From Armatimonadota bacterium (lineage in GTDB: Bacteria > Sysuimicrobiota > Sysuimicrobiia > Sysuimicrobiales > VGFF01), in the NCBI GenBank assembly GCA_016868955.1, contig VGFF01000072.1:1-10404 (forward strand): a DNA stretch of 10,404 bases. The letters run 5' to 3'. How positions within the stretch are numbered: position 1 is the first letter of the stretch; each line of letters starts with the position of its first letter. Positions 1 to 6,061 of this stretch are shown piece after piece. The notes under the pieces were generated by a model. The model saw only the letters and a list, made by a program, of their open reading frames with translations, did not search any database and had not been told where the DNA came from. A program made the position numbers and the translations under genes.

Positions 1-57
1 AACGGCCATGGTCACGGCAACGGCCATGGTCACGGCAACGGCCATGGTCACGGCAAC
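1..57 (+). repeat. 18-bp in-frame tandem repeat in the nrdJ linker
   Basis: Three identical copies of AACGGCCATGGTCACGGC (1-18, 19-36, 37-54) are followed by shorter AAYGGC units to about position 75. The array starts at the window edge, so more copies may lie upstream. Each unit encodes Asn-Gly-His-Gly-His-Gly. The copies are identical at the DNA level, including third positions, which points to recent expansion by slippage or unequal exchange. The protein segment is a flexible, histidine-rich linker before the redox-active tail. Confidence 0.9.
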
Positions 58-192
58 GGCAATGGCAATGGCGGCATGTCGTTCGTGGGGGAGCCGCTTT
101 CGTTCGTCGGGCTGTGCCCGGATTGCGGCGATAGCCTCGCCTACGAGAACGGCTGCGCGACGTGCCGGAGCTGCGGCTACTCGAAGTGCTGA
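1..192 (+). CDS. nrdJ: Class II ribonucleotide reductase (adenosylcobalamin-dependent), C-terminal end; 5' part outside window
   Basis: Frame 1 is open from the window edge to a TGA at 190-192 and gives the last 63 residues of a longer protein. The visible part has a Gly/Asn/His linker (residues 1-25), then a C-terminal cysteine-rich tail with CPDCG, GCATC, RSCG and a final YSKC. This CPxCG...EGCxxCxxCGYSxC arrangement is the hallmark of the NrdJ C-terminus. In class II reductases the tail holds a zinc-ribbon-like element, and its last cysteines re-reduce the active site after each turnover. The enzyme makes deoxyribonucleotides without oxygen, using adenosylcobalamin to generate the thiyl radical. 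The linker is built from an 18-bp tandem repeat, which is unusual. The gene ends before a strong hairpin terminator. The catalytic barrel is not in view, so the call rests on the tail alone. Confidence 0.88.
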   Translation, partial: NGHGHGNGHGHGNGHGHGNGNGNGGMSFVGEPLSFVGLCPDCGDSLAYENGCATCRSCGYSKC

Positions 193-215
193 GACGGCGC
201 CGCGCATCGTGACGT

Positions 216-253
216 CGAGGGGTGGCATCGGTTTCCCGCCCCTCGAACGTTTT
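216..253 (+). terminator. Intrinsic terminator after nrdJ
   Basis: Bases 216-225 (CGAGGGGTGG) pair with 236-245 (CCCGCCCCTCG side) in a 10-bp stem with one G-U pair and a 10-nt loop. AACGTTTT follows at 246-253. It sits 24 bases after the nrdJ stop and separates nrdJ from the next co-directional gene. Confidence 0.7.
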
Positions 254-278
254 CAAATCGTTGCATCCGCGGTTACAA
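250..278 (+). promoter_or_regulatory. Candidate sigma70-type promoter of the cyclic-nucleotide-binding protein gene
   Basis: TTTTCA (250-255) and TTACAA (273-278) are separated by 17 bases, just downstream of the terminator stem and 34 bases before the ATG at 313. The elements match the consensus only moderately, but this is the most AT-rich stretch in the intergenic region. The terminator upstream implies that a separate promoter is needed. Confidence 0.4.
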
Positions 279-312
279 AGGACGACGCGCCGTCCCTTCG
301 AAACTCCCGCCC

Positions 313-741
313 ATGCCGCTCACGAAGAAACAGAAGCTCGAATGCCTCCGCTCAGTGACGTTGTTCTCGGGCGTGTCCGCCCGTGGGGTGTCGGCGATCG
401 CCGACCTGGCGCAGGATGCCGAGTTTCCCGCCGGCGCCTACATCGTCCGAGAAGGCCAGGTCGGCACGGGTTTCTACGTGATCGACAGCGGTAAGGTGGC
501 GGTCGAGCACTGTGGGCGGAGCCTGGCGACGCTCGGTCGCGGACAAACCTTCGGCGAGATGTCGCTGGTCGACCACGGGCCGCGCGTAGCGCACGTGCGC
601 GCGCTCGAGCCATCGACCGTCCTCGGCATCGCGTTCTGGGATTTGATGAAGCTCCTGGAAGACCATCCCAAGGTCGCGCTGGCGCTGTTGCAGCAGTTGG
701 CGAGGCGGTTACGCGCGGCCGAGCCCTCGATCCACCACTAG
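313..741 (+). CDS. Stand-alone cyclic-nucleotide-binding (CRP-like cNMP) domain protein
   Basis: This 142-residue protein is essentially one cNMP-binding beta-barrel. The N-terminal helix (about 5-35) is followed by the barrel (about 36-105), with REGQVGTGFYVIDSGKVAV typical of this fold. The phosphate-binding cassette is GQTFGEMSLVDHGPRVAHV. Glu82 and Arg91 fall where CRP-family proteins contact the ribose and the cyclic phosphate, so ligand binding looks intact. A C-terminal helix (about 108-137) follows, then the protein stops with no helix-turn-helix. It is therefore probably not a DNA-binding regulator by itself. Similar small proteins are thought to act as cNMP-responsive partners, which is inference here. 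No clear Shine-Dalgarno precedes the ATG. I kept that start because the domain begins right after it. The gene is transcribed toward the mosaic pseudogene. Confidence 0.85.
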   Translation: MPLTKKQKLECLRSVTLFSGVSARGVSAIADLAQDAEFPAGAYIVREGQVGTGFYVIDSGKVAVEHCGRSLATLGRGQTFGEMSLVDHGPRVAHVRALEPSTVLGIAFWDLMKLLEDHPKVALALLQQLARRLRAAEPSIHH

Positions 742-760
742 CGCCCGAACGTTCCGGCGC

Positions 761-794
761 GCGGGCGATCCGGCTGCGGATCTTCCGCGCCCGC
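761..794. terminator. Possible hairpin between convergent genes
   Basis: GCGGGCG (761-767) can pair with CGCCCGC (788-794), enclosing an inner hairpin in which ATCCG (768-772) pairs with CGGAT (777-781). It lies in the 80-bp gap between the convergent ends of the cNMP-domain gene (stop 739-741) and the minus-strand remnant ending at 822. No T-run follows on either strand, so termination would be weak or factor-dependent. Confidence 0.35.
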
Positions 795-821
795 GGATGC
801 GGTCGCTCCCCGGCCGCGACC

Positions 822-1346
822 TCAGGCGTCCCGCAACGTGAATAGCGTGATCTCCGGCCGGACATTGAAGCGCACGCGCCACAGGTGCCCGACGCCGCCG
901 TTGACGTACAGCGTCCGCCCGCCGTCGAGCGCAAACGCACCGGCTGTGTCGCGCCGGTTGCGCACCGGCAGAATCGACGGCGGCAGGAACGGTCGTCGGA
1001 CTTGTCCGCCGTGCGTGTGCCCGGAGAGGATCCAACCGCGAAATGCTCGCCAGACGGGCGGATCGGCCGCGTCTGCGGGCCGACGCCGGCCTCCCGTAGC
1101 AACGCGCGCGCCTTGGCCTGGTCGTAGGGGAACTGCGGCACGTCCGCCGCGTGGCCGAAGACGCCGGGCGGGATCTCGCTCCACATGCCCTCGGTCATGC
1201 CCATTCCCTCTTCGACCGTCTCGAGGAACTCCTTGTGATTGATCTCGTGGGACACCGCGCGGTGCACGCGCACGTCGTTGATCGGCGGGCGGCGCGGTGA
1301 GCACTGCGGCGATGAGCAGCGCGATCATCAAGCTAGCGCGCACCAT
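822..1346 (-). pseudogene. Mosaic pseudogene: signal-like start, solute-binding-protein fragment, metallophosphoesterase C-terminus
   Basis: One open frame of 174 codons runs from ATG 1346 to TGA 822, but it is not one normal protein. Residues 1-20 (MVRASLMIALLIAAVLTAPP) look like a signal peptide or membrane anchor. The next ~80 codons make sense only in a different frame, where they encode a solute-binding-protein segment. The last ~70 residues return to the first frame and match the end of YaeI-type calcineurin-like metallophosphoesterases: ILSGHTHGGQVRRPFLPP, then RRDTAGAF and LYVNGGVGH. Only the final GHTHGG metal-binding motif survives. The upstream D-x-H, GD and GNH motifs are missing, so no phosphoesterase activity is expected. 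The signal-like start may belong to the phosphoesterase (with the SBP piece inserted) or to a lost SBP paralogue (8 of 20 residues match the intact SBP signal). It lies 37 bases after the permease gene. Confidence is for the pseudogene call. Confidence 0.75.
1065..1290 (-). pseudogene. Fragment of a peptide-type ABC solute-binding-protein gene (partial paralogous copy)
   Basis: This segment aligns without gaps to 3704-3929 inside the intact solute-binding-protein gene, at a constant offset of 2639 bases. By hand count about 31 of 219 bases differ over 1065-1283 (about 86% identity), and 1148-1196 is identical to 3787-3835. Read on the minus strand it gives about 73 codons, including SHEINHKEF, GMTEGMWSEIPPGVFGHA and KARALLREAGVGPQTRPI. 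Most differences are synonymous or conservative, so the piece came from a functional relative, not from long neutral decay. Both ends break off abruptly: near 1290 into the signal-like sequence and near 1040-1065 into the metallophosphoesterase remnant. No insertion sequence or target duplication is visible at either end. Confidence 0.85.
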
Positions 1347-1383
1347 GAGAAGACCCCCCGGGGGATTTCAGAAATCGTCGGAC

Positions 1384-2238
1384 TTATCGGTCACCTCTCA
1401 AACTTGGGTCGAGCGCGTCTCGGACTCCATCACCCAAAAGGTTGAGCGCGAGGACGATCAACATGATGGCCAGCCCGGGCAGGATCGACAGCCACGGCGC
1501 CAAGAAGAGGTGCTTCTGCCCTTCCGCGACCATCGACCCCCAGGAAGGGGCCGGCGGCGGCACGCCGAGACCGAGGAAGCTCAGGCTCGCCTCGGACAGG
1601 ATCGCGACCGAGACGCGCAGCGAGATCATCACGATCAGCGCCGCGCACAAATTCGGCAGCAGGTGGCGCAAGACGATCCGGATCGGCGAGGCGCCCAGCG
1701 CGCGCGCGCCGTCGACGAACTCCATGGGCTTGATGCGCAGCACCTCGCCGCGGACGATCCGGCCGAACTGCGGCACGTTCGCGACGCCGATCGCGAGCAC
1801 GAGGTTCGCCACGCCCGGCCCGAGGACGGCCACGAGCGTCACCGCCAACAGCAAGGTCGGGAACGCCATCATGATGTCCATCGCCCGCATCAACGTATTG
1901 TCGAGGCGACCGCCGGCGTAGCCGGCCGCGACTCCGACGATCGAGCCGCCGACGGCGCCGAAAGCGATCGACGCCGCCGCCACCAGCAGCGTGATCCGGC
2001 TGCCCCAGATGATCCGGCTCAGCTGATCGCGGCCGAGATCGTCGGTGCCGAGCACGAATCCGCCGCCGGGGCCGCGCATGCGAAGCGCCAAGTCTTGTTC
2101 GATGGGATCGCGCCGCGACAACAGCGGCGCGAACGCCGCGGTGACGAGGACGAGCCCGACGATCGCGGCGCCGATGACGGCGCTGCGCCGGCGGAGGAAC
2201 TTGCGCAACAGGCGAACGCGGTGGGTCGTCGTGGCCAT
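1384..2238 (-). CDS. DppC/OppC-type ABC transporter permease
   Basis: The 284-residue protein is an inner-membrane permease of the peptide/nickel ABC importer family. It begins with a cytoplasmic basic stretch (LRKFLRRRSA) and a first membrane helix (about 20-40). The DppC-typical FVLGTDDLGRDQLSRIIWGSR then precedes the BPD_transp_1 core (helices near 83-107, 125-155, 195-217 and 250-270). The EAA loop that docks the ATPase is clear at about 173-200 (EFVDGARALGASPIRIVLRH, then LLPN). SEASLSFLGLGVPPPAPSWG (about 215-234) is also diagnostic of DppC. It starts 4 bases after the DppB-type gene's stop with no separate Shine-Dalgarno, suggesting translational coupling. It pairs with the DppB-type subunit to form the membrane channel. 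Where a full operon would usually continue into the DppD/DppF ATPases, the mosaic pseudogene follows instead. The substrate is unknown. Confidence 0.93.
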   Translation of the reverse strand: MATTTHRVRLLRKFLRRRSAVIGAAIVGLVLVTAAFAPLLSRRDPIEQDLALRMRGPGGGFVLGTDDLGRDQLSRIIWGSRITLLVAAASIAFGAVGGSIVGVAAGYAGGRLDNTLMRAMDIMMAFPTLLLAVTLVAVLGPGVANLVLAIGVANVPQFGRIVRGEVLRIKPMEFVDGARALGASPIRIVLRHLLPNLCAALIVMISLRVSVAILSEASLSFLGLGVPPPAPSWGSMVAEGQKHLFLAPWLSILPGLAIMLIVLALNLLGDGVRDALDPSLRGDR

Positions 2239-2242
2239 GGCG

Positions 2243-3196
2243 TCAGTCGAACCGCACGCGCGGGTCCAGCAACGCGTACGCGACGTCGGTCAGGAAGTTC
2301 ACGACGATGATGCCGAGCGCGAACACGAGGATGCATCCTTGCACGACGGGATAGTCGCGATTGTTGATCGCGTCGATGAGCGTCTTCCCAAGCCCCGGAC
2401 GCGCGAACACGGTCTCGATGACGACGGTGCCGCCGACGAGGTATGCGAGGTCGAGGCCGATCACCGTGACGATCGGCATCGCCGCGTTGCGCAGCGCGTG
2501 CTTGTAGACGACCACCCGGCCGGCCAACCCCTTGGCGCGCGCCGTGCGGACGAAATCCTGGGCCATGATCTCCAGCGTCGACGAGCGGCTCATCCGAGCC
2601 AGCAGCGCCGCCGACCGGGACCCGATCGCGATCGCCGGCAAGACGAGGTAGCGCAGCTCCGACGGCAGATCTCCCGTCGTGCCGCCGCCGAACATCGGCA
2701 GCACCGGCACTAGATACCCGAAGACGTAGACGAGCAGGATGCTCAACCAGAACGACGGCGCCGATAACCACAAGACCGCGAACGTCATCACGCCGTAGTC
2801 GGTGCCGGTGTTGCGGCGTAGCGCCGCGGCCACCCCGGCCGGCACGCCGATCGCGACCGCGACGAGCAAGCCGGCGAACGCGAGCATTAGCGTCGGTCGC
2901 AGGTGCGGCGCTAGCACCTGCAGCACCGGCCGGTCGTTCATCAGCGAGAACCCGAGGTCGCCGCGCAGCGCGCGCTCGACGTAGCGCGCGTATTGCACGT
3001 GCAGGGGTTGATCGAGGCCGTATGAGGCGACGATGCGGGCGACGGTCTCGCGCGGCGTGACGTCCTTGAAGTCGCCGAGGATGATGTCGATCGGCGAGCC
3101 GGGCGCCAAGCGGATGACGATGAACACGAGGGTCACGGCGCCGGTGATCGTCGGCACGAAGACGAGGAAGCGTCGTACGAGATAGGCCGCGTTCAT
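2243..3196 (-). CDS. DppB/OppB-type ABC transporter permease
   Basis: This 317-residue integral membrane protein has normal length and complete architecture for the DppB family. The N-terminal helix (about 10-30) leads to APGSPID (31-37) and a periplasmic segment with LRGDLGFSL (77-85). The permease core follows with helices near 102-125, 135-160, 183-200, 243-265 and 285-310. The EAA loop, DFVRTARAKGLAGRVVVYKH then ALRNAAMP (214-241), is canonical and would contact the ATPase. ETVFARPGLGKTLIDAINNRDYPVVQG is the usual DppB C-terminal signature. It starts 62 bases after the solute-binding-protein stop and ends 4 bases before the DppC-type start. All three are on the minus strand, so they form one transcription unit. 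The family imports short peptides, nickel complexes, opines or glutathione, and nothing in the permease itself narrows the choice. Confidence 0.93.
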   Translation of the reverse strand: MNAAYLVRRFLVFVPTITGAVTLVFIVIRLAPGSPIDIILGDFKDVTPRETVARIVASYGLDQPLHVQYARYVERALRGDLGFSLMNDRPVLQVLAPHLRPTLMLAFAGLLVAVAIGVPAGVAAALRRNTGTDYGVMTFAVLWLSAPSFWLSILLVYVFGYLVPVLPMFGGGTTGDLPSELRYLVLPAIAIGSRSAALLARMSRSSTLEIMAQDFVRTARAKGLAGRVVVYKHALRNAAMPIVTVIGLDLAYLVGGTVVIETVFARPGLGKTLIDAINNRDYPVVQGCILVFALGIIVVNFLTDVAYALLDPRVRFD

Positions 3197-3258
3197 CGCG
3201 CGGCCCTGCCGCGATCGTTCGTCACGTCAGCGCCGGCGCCGCGGCTGGGTCCGTCCCG

Positions 3259-4797
3259 TCACTGCGTGACGTCCATCAGTTCCCAATACCACAACCAGTA
3301 GAACGTGTTGGCGACGTCGCCGGTCACGCCCTTGCGGAATGCGGTGACGTAGTAGGGACGAAAGACCGGAATCATCGGCAGGTCCGAGGAGATCCGCGTC
3401 TGGATCTGGCGCAGGATCGCCCTGCGCTTCTCGGGGTCGACCTCGCGGCGCTGGGCCGCGATCAAGTTGTCGATCTGCCCGTAGAAGTTCGGCACCGAAT
3501 CCGACTGCAGCGGCAGCAGGAATTGATCGGGCGCGACGCGCGTCGGCCCGGTGATCAAGTAGTCGAAGTCGCCGGCGACGCGGCGCGCTTCGTACGGCGC
3601 CGACCCAACCTCGACGAGCTGCAAGTTCGCGCCGGCGCGCGTCCAATAGCCGCGGATCGCTTGCGCGAACGCGCGGTCCGTGTCGCGGAAGACGATCTGC
3701 AGCGGCCGCGTCTGCGGTCCGACCCCGGCTTCCCGCAGCAACGCGCGCGCCTTCGCCAGATCGAACGTGAACTGAGGAGTGTCCGGCGCGTGGCCGAAGA
3801 CGCCGGGCGGGATCTCGCTCCACATGCCCTCGGTCGTGCCCATGCCTTCCTCGACCGCGTCGACGAACTCCTTGTGGTTGATCGCGTGCGACAACGCGCG
3901 GCGCAGGCGCACGTCGGTCAGCGGGGCGCGGCCGTTCATCCCCCACAGGCTGCGACGCCCGAGCACCGGCGTCGCGGTGTGGCCGATGCTCGCCTCGTTC
4001 CGGATGAGCTTGAACGCTGCCGCCGTGCGGATCGGCGCGTAGTCCAGCTCGCCGCGCGCGAGCGCCAGCGCGACGACCGTCTCTTGCGGGATGATCCGCA
4101 GCAAGACGCGGTCGATCTGTGCCTTGCCGCCCATGCGGCGCGCGCCGGCGCGGAAGCGCCCGAAGTACTCGCCGAACTGGGCGAAGACGATCTCCTGCCG
4201 AGGCACGTAGCGCTCCACCATGTAGGGGCCGGTGCCGATCGGGTTCGAGCCGAACTGATTGCCAAATTGCTCGACGGCTTTCTGGCTGACGATGTAGCCG
4301 GGACGGAACGCGAGCACGGCCGGCAGGAAGTCGGCGTACGGCTCGGAGAGGACGAGGCGCACCTGGTAGTCGTTGATGATGTCGATGGACTTGATCAGCT
4401 TCATTTGCGGCGCGTACGGCGAGCGCAGCGCGGGATCCAATACGCGCTCGAACGAGTACTTGACGTCGCGGGCCGTGAAGTCGCCGAACCCCTTGTGGAA
4501 CTTGACGCCGCGGCGCAGCCAGAACGTGTAGACGAGGCCGTCCTTGGACACATCGTAGCGCTGCGCCAGGTCGGGTTCGACGCCCAGGCCATCCTGCTTG
4601 TAGCGCACGAGGCCGCTGAATATGTTCATCGCGATCGGATAGTCGGGCATCGTCGTGATGCGCGGCGGATCAAGCGTCACGAAGTCGGCCGTGTATCCCA
4701 TGCGCAGCGTCTTGCCGGCCTGCGCCGGCGCCGGCGCAGGCGCAAACGCCAGCGCCGCGACGAGTAGCGCCACGATCACCAGGCTGAACTTCCGCAT
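3259..4797 (-). CDS. Extracytoplasmic solute-binding protein, family 5 (DppA/OppA-like)
   Basis: The 512-residue protein is full length for SBP_bac_5. Residues 1-26 form a Sec signal peptide (MRKFSLVIVALLVAALAFAP, then a PAPAPAQA stretch) with likely cleavage after AQA. No lipobox cysteine is seen. Family landmarks follow: TLDPPRIT (41-48), EPDLAQRYDVSKDGLVYTFW and RRGVKFHKG (74-103), FTARDVKYSFERVLDP, NPIGTGPYMVERY, and SHAINHKEFVDAV. ATG 4797 has AAAGGGGGATGGC directly upstream as a good ribosome-binding site in the 17-bp gap after the isochorismatase-like gene. It captures the substrate outside the membrane and hands it to the two permeases downstream. A diverged copy of its middle segment is embedded in the mosaic pseudogene. 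The ligand is unknown, but the hydrolase in the same operon suggests a small amide or peptide-like compound (inference). Confidence 0.93.
   Translation of the reverse strand: MRKFSLVIVALLVAALAFAPAPAPAQAGKTLRMGYTADFVTLDPPRITTMPDYPIAMNIFSGLVRYKQDGLGVEPDLAQRYDVSKDGLVYTFWLRRGVKFHKGFGDFTARDVKYSFERVLDPALRSPYAPQMKLIKSIDIINDYQVRLVLSEPYADFLPAVLAFRPGYIVSQKAVEQFGNQFGSNPIGTGPYMVERYVPRQEIVFAQFGEYFGRFRAGARRMGGKAQIDRVLLRIIPQETVVALALARGELDYAPIRTAAAFKLIRNEASIGHTATPVLGRRSLWGMNGRAPLTDVRLRRALSHAINHKEFVDAVEEGMGTTEGMWSEIPPGVFGHAPDTPQFTFDLAKARALLREAGVGPQTRPLQIVFRDTDRAFAQAIRGYWTRAGANLQLVEVGSAPYEARRVAGDFDYLITGPTRVAPDQFLLPLQSDSVPNFYGQIDNLIAAQRREVDPEKRRAILRQIQTRISSDLPMIPVFRPYYVTAFRKGVTGDVANTFYWLWYWELMDVTQ
4718..4741. 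repeat. Perfect 24-bp palindrome inside the SBP signal-peptide codons
   Basis: Bases 4718-4729 are the exact reverse complement of 4730-4741; the core is CGCCGGCGCCGGCG. It encodes the Pro-Ala repeat just before the predicted signal-peptidase site. As RNA or cruciform it could form a very stable GC hairpin about 60-80 bases after the start codon. It may simply be a by-product of Pro-Ala codon choice (GCG/CCG/GCC). Confidence 0.8.
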
Positions 4798-4814
4798 GCC
4801 ATCCCCCTTTGGGC

Positions 4815-5948
4815 CTACTCGCCCATCCATCGCGCCGCCAGCGCCGCCGACGTTGTTACCTCGTATCGCTGGCGCATGATCGCCAACGCCGCGCCCAGCA
4901 CATCGCGCCGCGGCGCCTGGATCGCGTCCTCGACACAGACGACGTGATAGTTGCGGTGTGTGGCGCCGCGCGCCGTCGATTCGACGCCGCGGTGCGCGTC
5001 GGCGCCGACGATGACCACCGTACGCGCGCCGAGGTCGCGCAGCCGCGCGTGCAGCGGCGCGCCCTCGAACGCGTCTTGACGGATCGTCGTCAACAGAGTC
5101 TCGCCGTCGCCCGGCGCGTCGTGCCGCGGGGAAGCCGCCGCGCGCACGCGCAGCACCGGAACGCCGGCCTGAATCGCGGCGCGCGCCACGGCCGTTGCCG
5201 CCGGCGGGTCCGGTCTCCCGTCGTCGGATTCGACGAGTAGGACCGCGGTCCTCGGCGGGTCGAGGATACCGTTGAGCGTCCGATCCCGCGCCGGCGCGGC
5301 CGCCGCGGCGTGGGCCCGCCACGCCGCCAGCGCGTCGCTCGCGTCCACGTAGCGGGCCTCCGACGCCATCGTCGTCAGGGAGCAATCGTGGAGGTCCATG
5401 CGCGTCGACGCGACGCAGTCCCGCAGGACGACCACGTCGTAGGCGTGGTCGCGCGCCGATCGCGCCGTCGCTTCGACGCACCCCTCCGTCGCGACCCCGA
5501 TCATCACGCAAGCCTCGATCCCGTTGGCGGTGAGGACTTGGTCGAGCATCGTGCCGACGAACCCGCTGGACCGCAGTTTGCGGATCAGCGGTTCGTCGGG
5601 GCGCGGCTGCAGTTGGGAGACGATCGCGTGACCGAACGTTCCGTCTAAGGTTCGCTCGCGCGCCAGGTAGCGATTGCGCGATCGCAGCGACGACGGCGCG
5701 GCGCTGCGACCGGCGCGCAGCGTCGTCTGCTGCAGCCAGATCACGAGCGCTCCGGCGCCGCGCGCGGCGTCGATCACGGTCGCGGCGCGGTCGATCACCG
5801 GCGGCATCATCGATAAGTCGGTGCCGACCTGCCCGTACGCCCCGTCCGGCGAACAGTAGTCGTTCTGGAAGTCGATCACGATGAGCGCCGTGCGTTGCGG
5901 CGCCGCCATATCGACGAGCGTGCGGTCGTGCGGTTGCGCTTCCGTCAT
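4815..5948 (-). CDS. Double-domain isochorismatase-family hydrolase with a degenerate second domain
   Basis: The 377-residue protein is about twice the usual family length. Domain 1 (about 18-205) carries the complete cysteine-hydrolase triad: Asp26 in ALIVIDFQND, Lys124 in LIRKLRSSGF, and Cys157 in GVATEGCVEATAR. Its start (VIDFQNDYCSPDGAYGQVG) and GVATxxCVE loop most resemble RutB-type ureidoacrylate/peroxyureidoacrylate amidohydrolases, but the exact substrate cannot be set. Domain 2 (about 232-372) repeats the fold. It has RTAVLLVES at the first strand and ARTVVIVGADAHRGVESTAR at the nucleophile loop. In a gapless alignment the triad becomes Glu240, Thr288 and Gly321, so it should be inactive and perhaps structural. 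I chose ATG 5948, since the frame extends upstream without homology; ATG 5909 is a possible later start. The protein is cytosolic. It is the first gene of the transport operon, 17 bases before the SBP start. Confidence 0.88.
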   Translation of the reverse strand: MTEAQPHDRTLVDMAAPQRTALIVIDFQNDYCSPDGAYGQVGTDLSMMPPVIDRAATVIDAARGAGALVIWLQQTTLRAGRSAAPSSLRSRNRYLARERTLDGTFGHAIVSQLQPRPDEPLIRKLRSSGFVGTMLDQVLTANGIEACVMIGVATEGCVEATARSARDHAYDVVVLRDCVASTRMDLHDCSLTTMASEARYVDASDALAAWRAHAAAAAPARDRTLNGILDPPRTAVLLVESDDGRPDPPAATAVARAAIQAGVPVLRVRAAASPRHDAPGDGETLLTTIRQDAFEGAPLHARLRDLGARTVVIVGADAHRGVESTARGATHRNYHVVCVEDAIQAPRRDVLGAALAIMRQRYEVTTSAALAARWMGE

Positions 5949-6061
5949 CTTTCGGGCGGTTCCCTTCGTCGTCTCGCAATCCTGCCACGACGCCGCGGAA
6001 AGCGCCGCCGCCCGTGCGCGCCACCGCTCGTGTCTCCGCGCCGGCGGATCGCGTGCATCCG

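Noticed and set aside
1..75. Tandem repeat as the edge of a CRISPR array
   Set aside because: The units are contiguous without spacers, in frame, and encode the linker of NrdJ.
320..1273. Minus-strand open frame of 317 codons running antisense through the cNMP-domain gene
   Set aside because: Only its first ~75 codons make sense, and they are the SBP fragment. The rest is Arg/Pro/Ala-rich antisense of other genes.
1297..2310. Plus-strand open frame of 337 codons opposite the DppC-type gene
   Set aside because: It is Arg/His/Asp-rich, with no recognisable domain, and is the complement of a clear permease gene in GC-rich DNA.
3197..3258. GC-rich stretch between SBP and DppB-type genes as an mRNA-stabilising hairpin
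   Set aside because: Only short, imperfect pairings can be drawn by hand, with no convincing long stem.
3523..4767. Plus-strand open frame of 414 codons opposite the SBP gene
   Set aside because: Its composition (Arg, Asp, Val, Ala) is typical of antisense shadow frames, while the minus strand encodes a full SBP with signal peptide.
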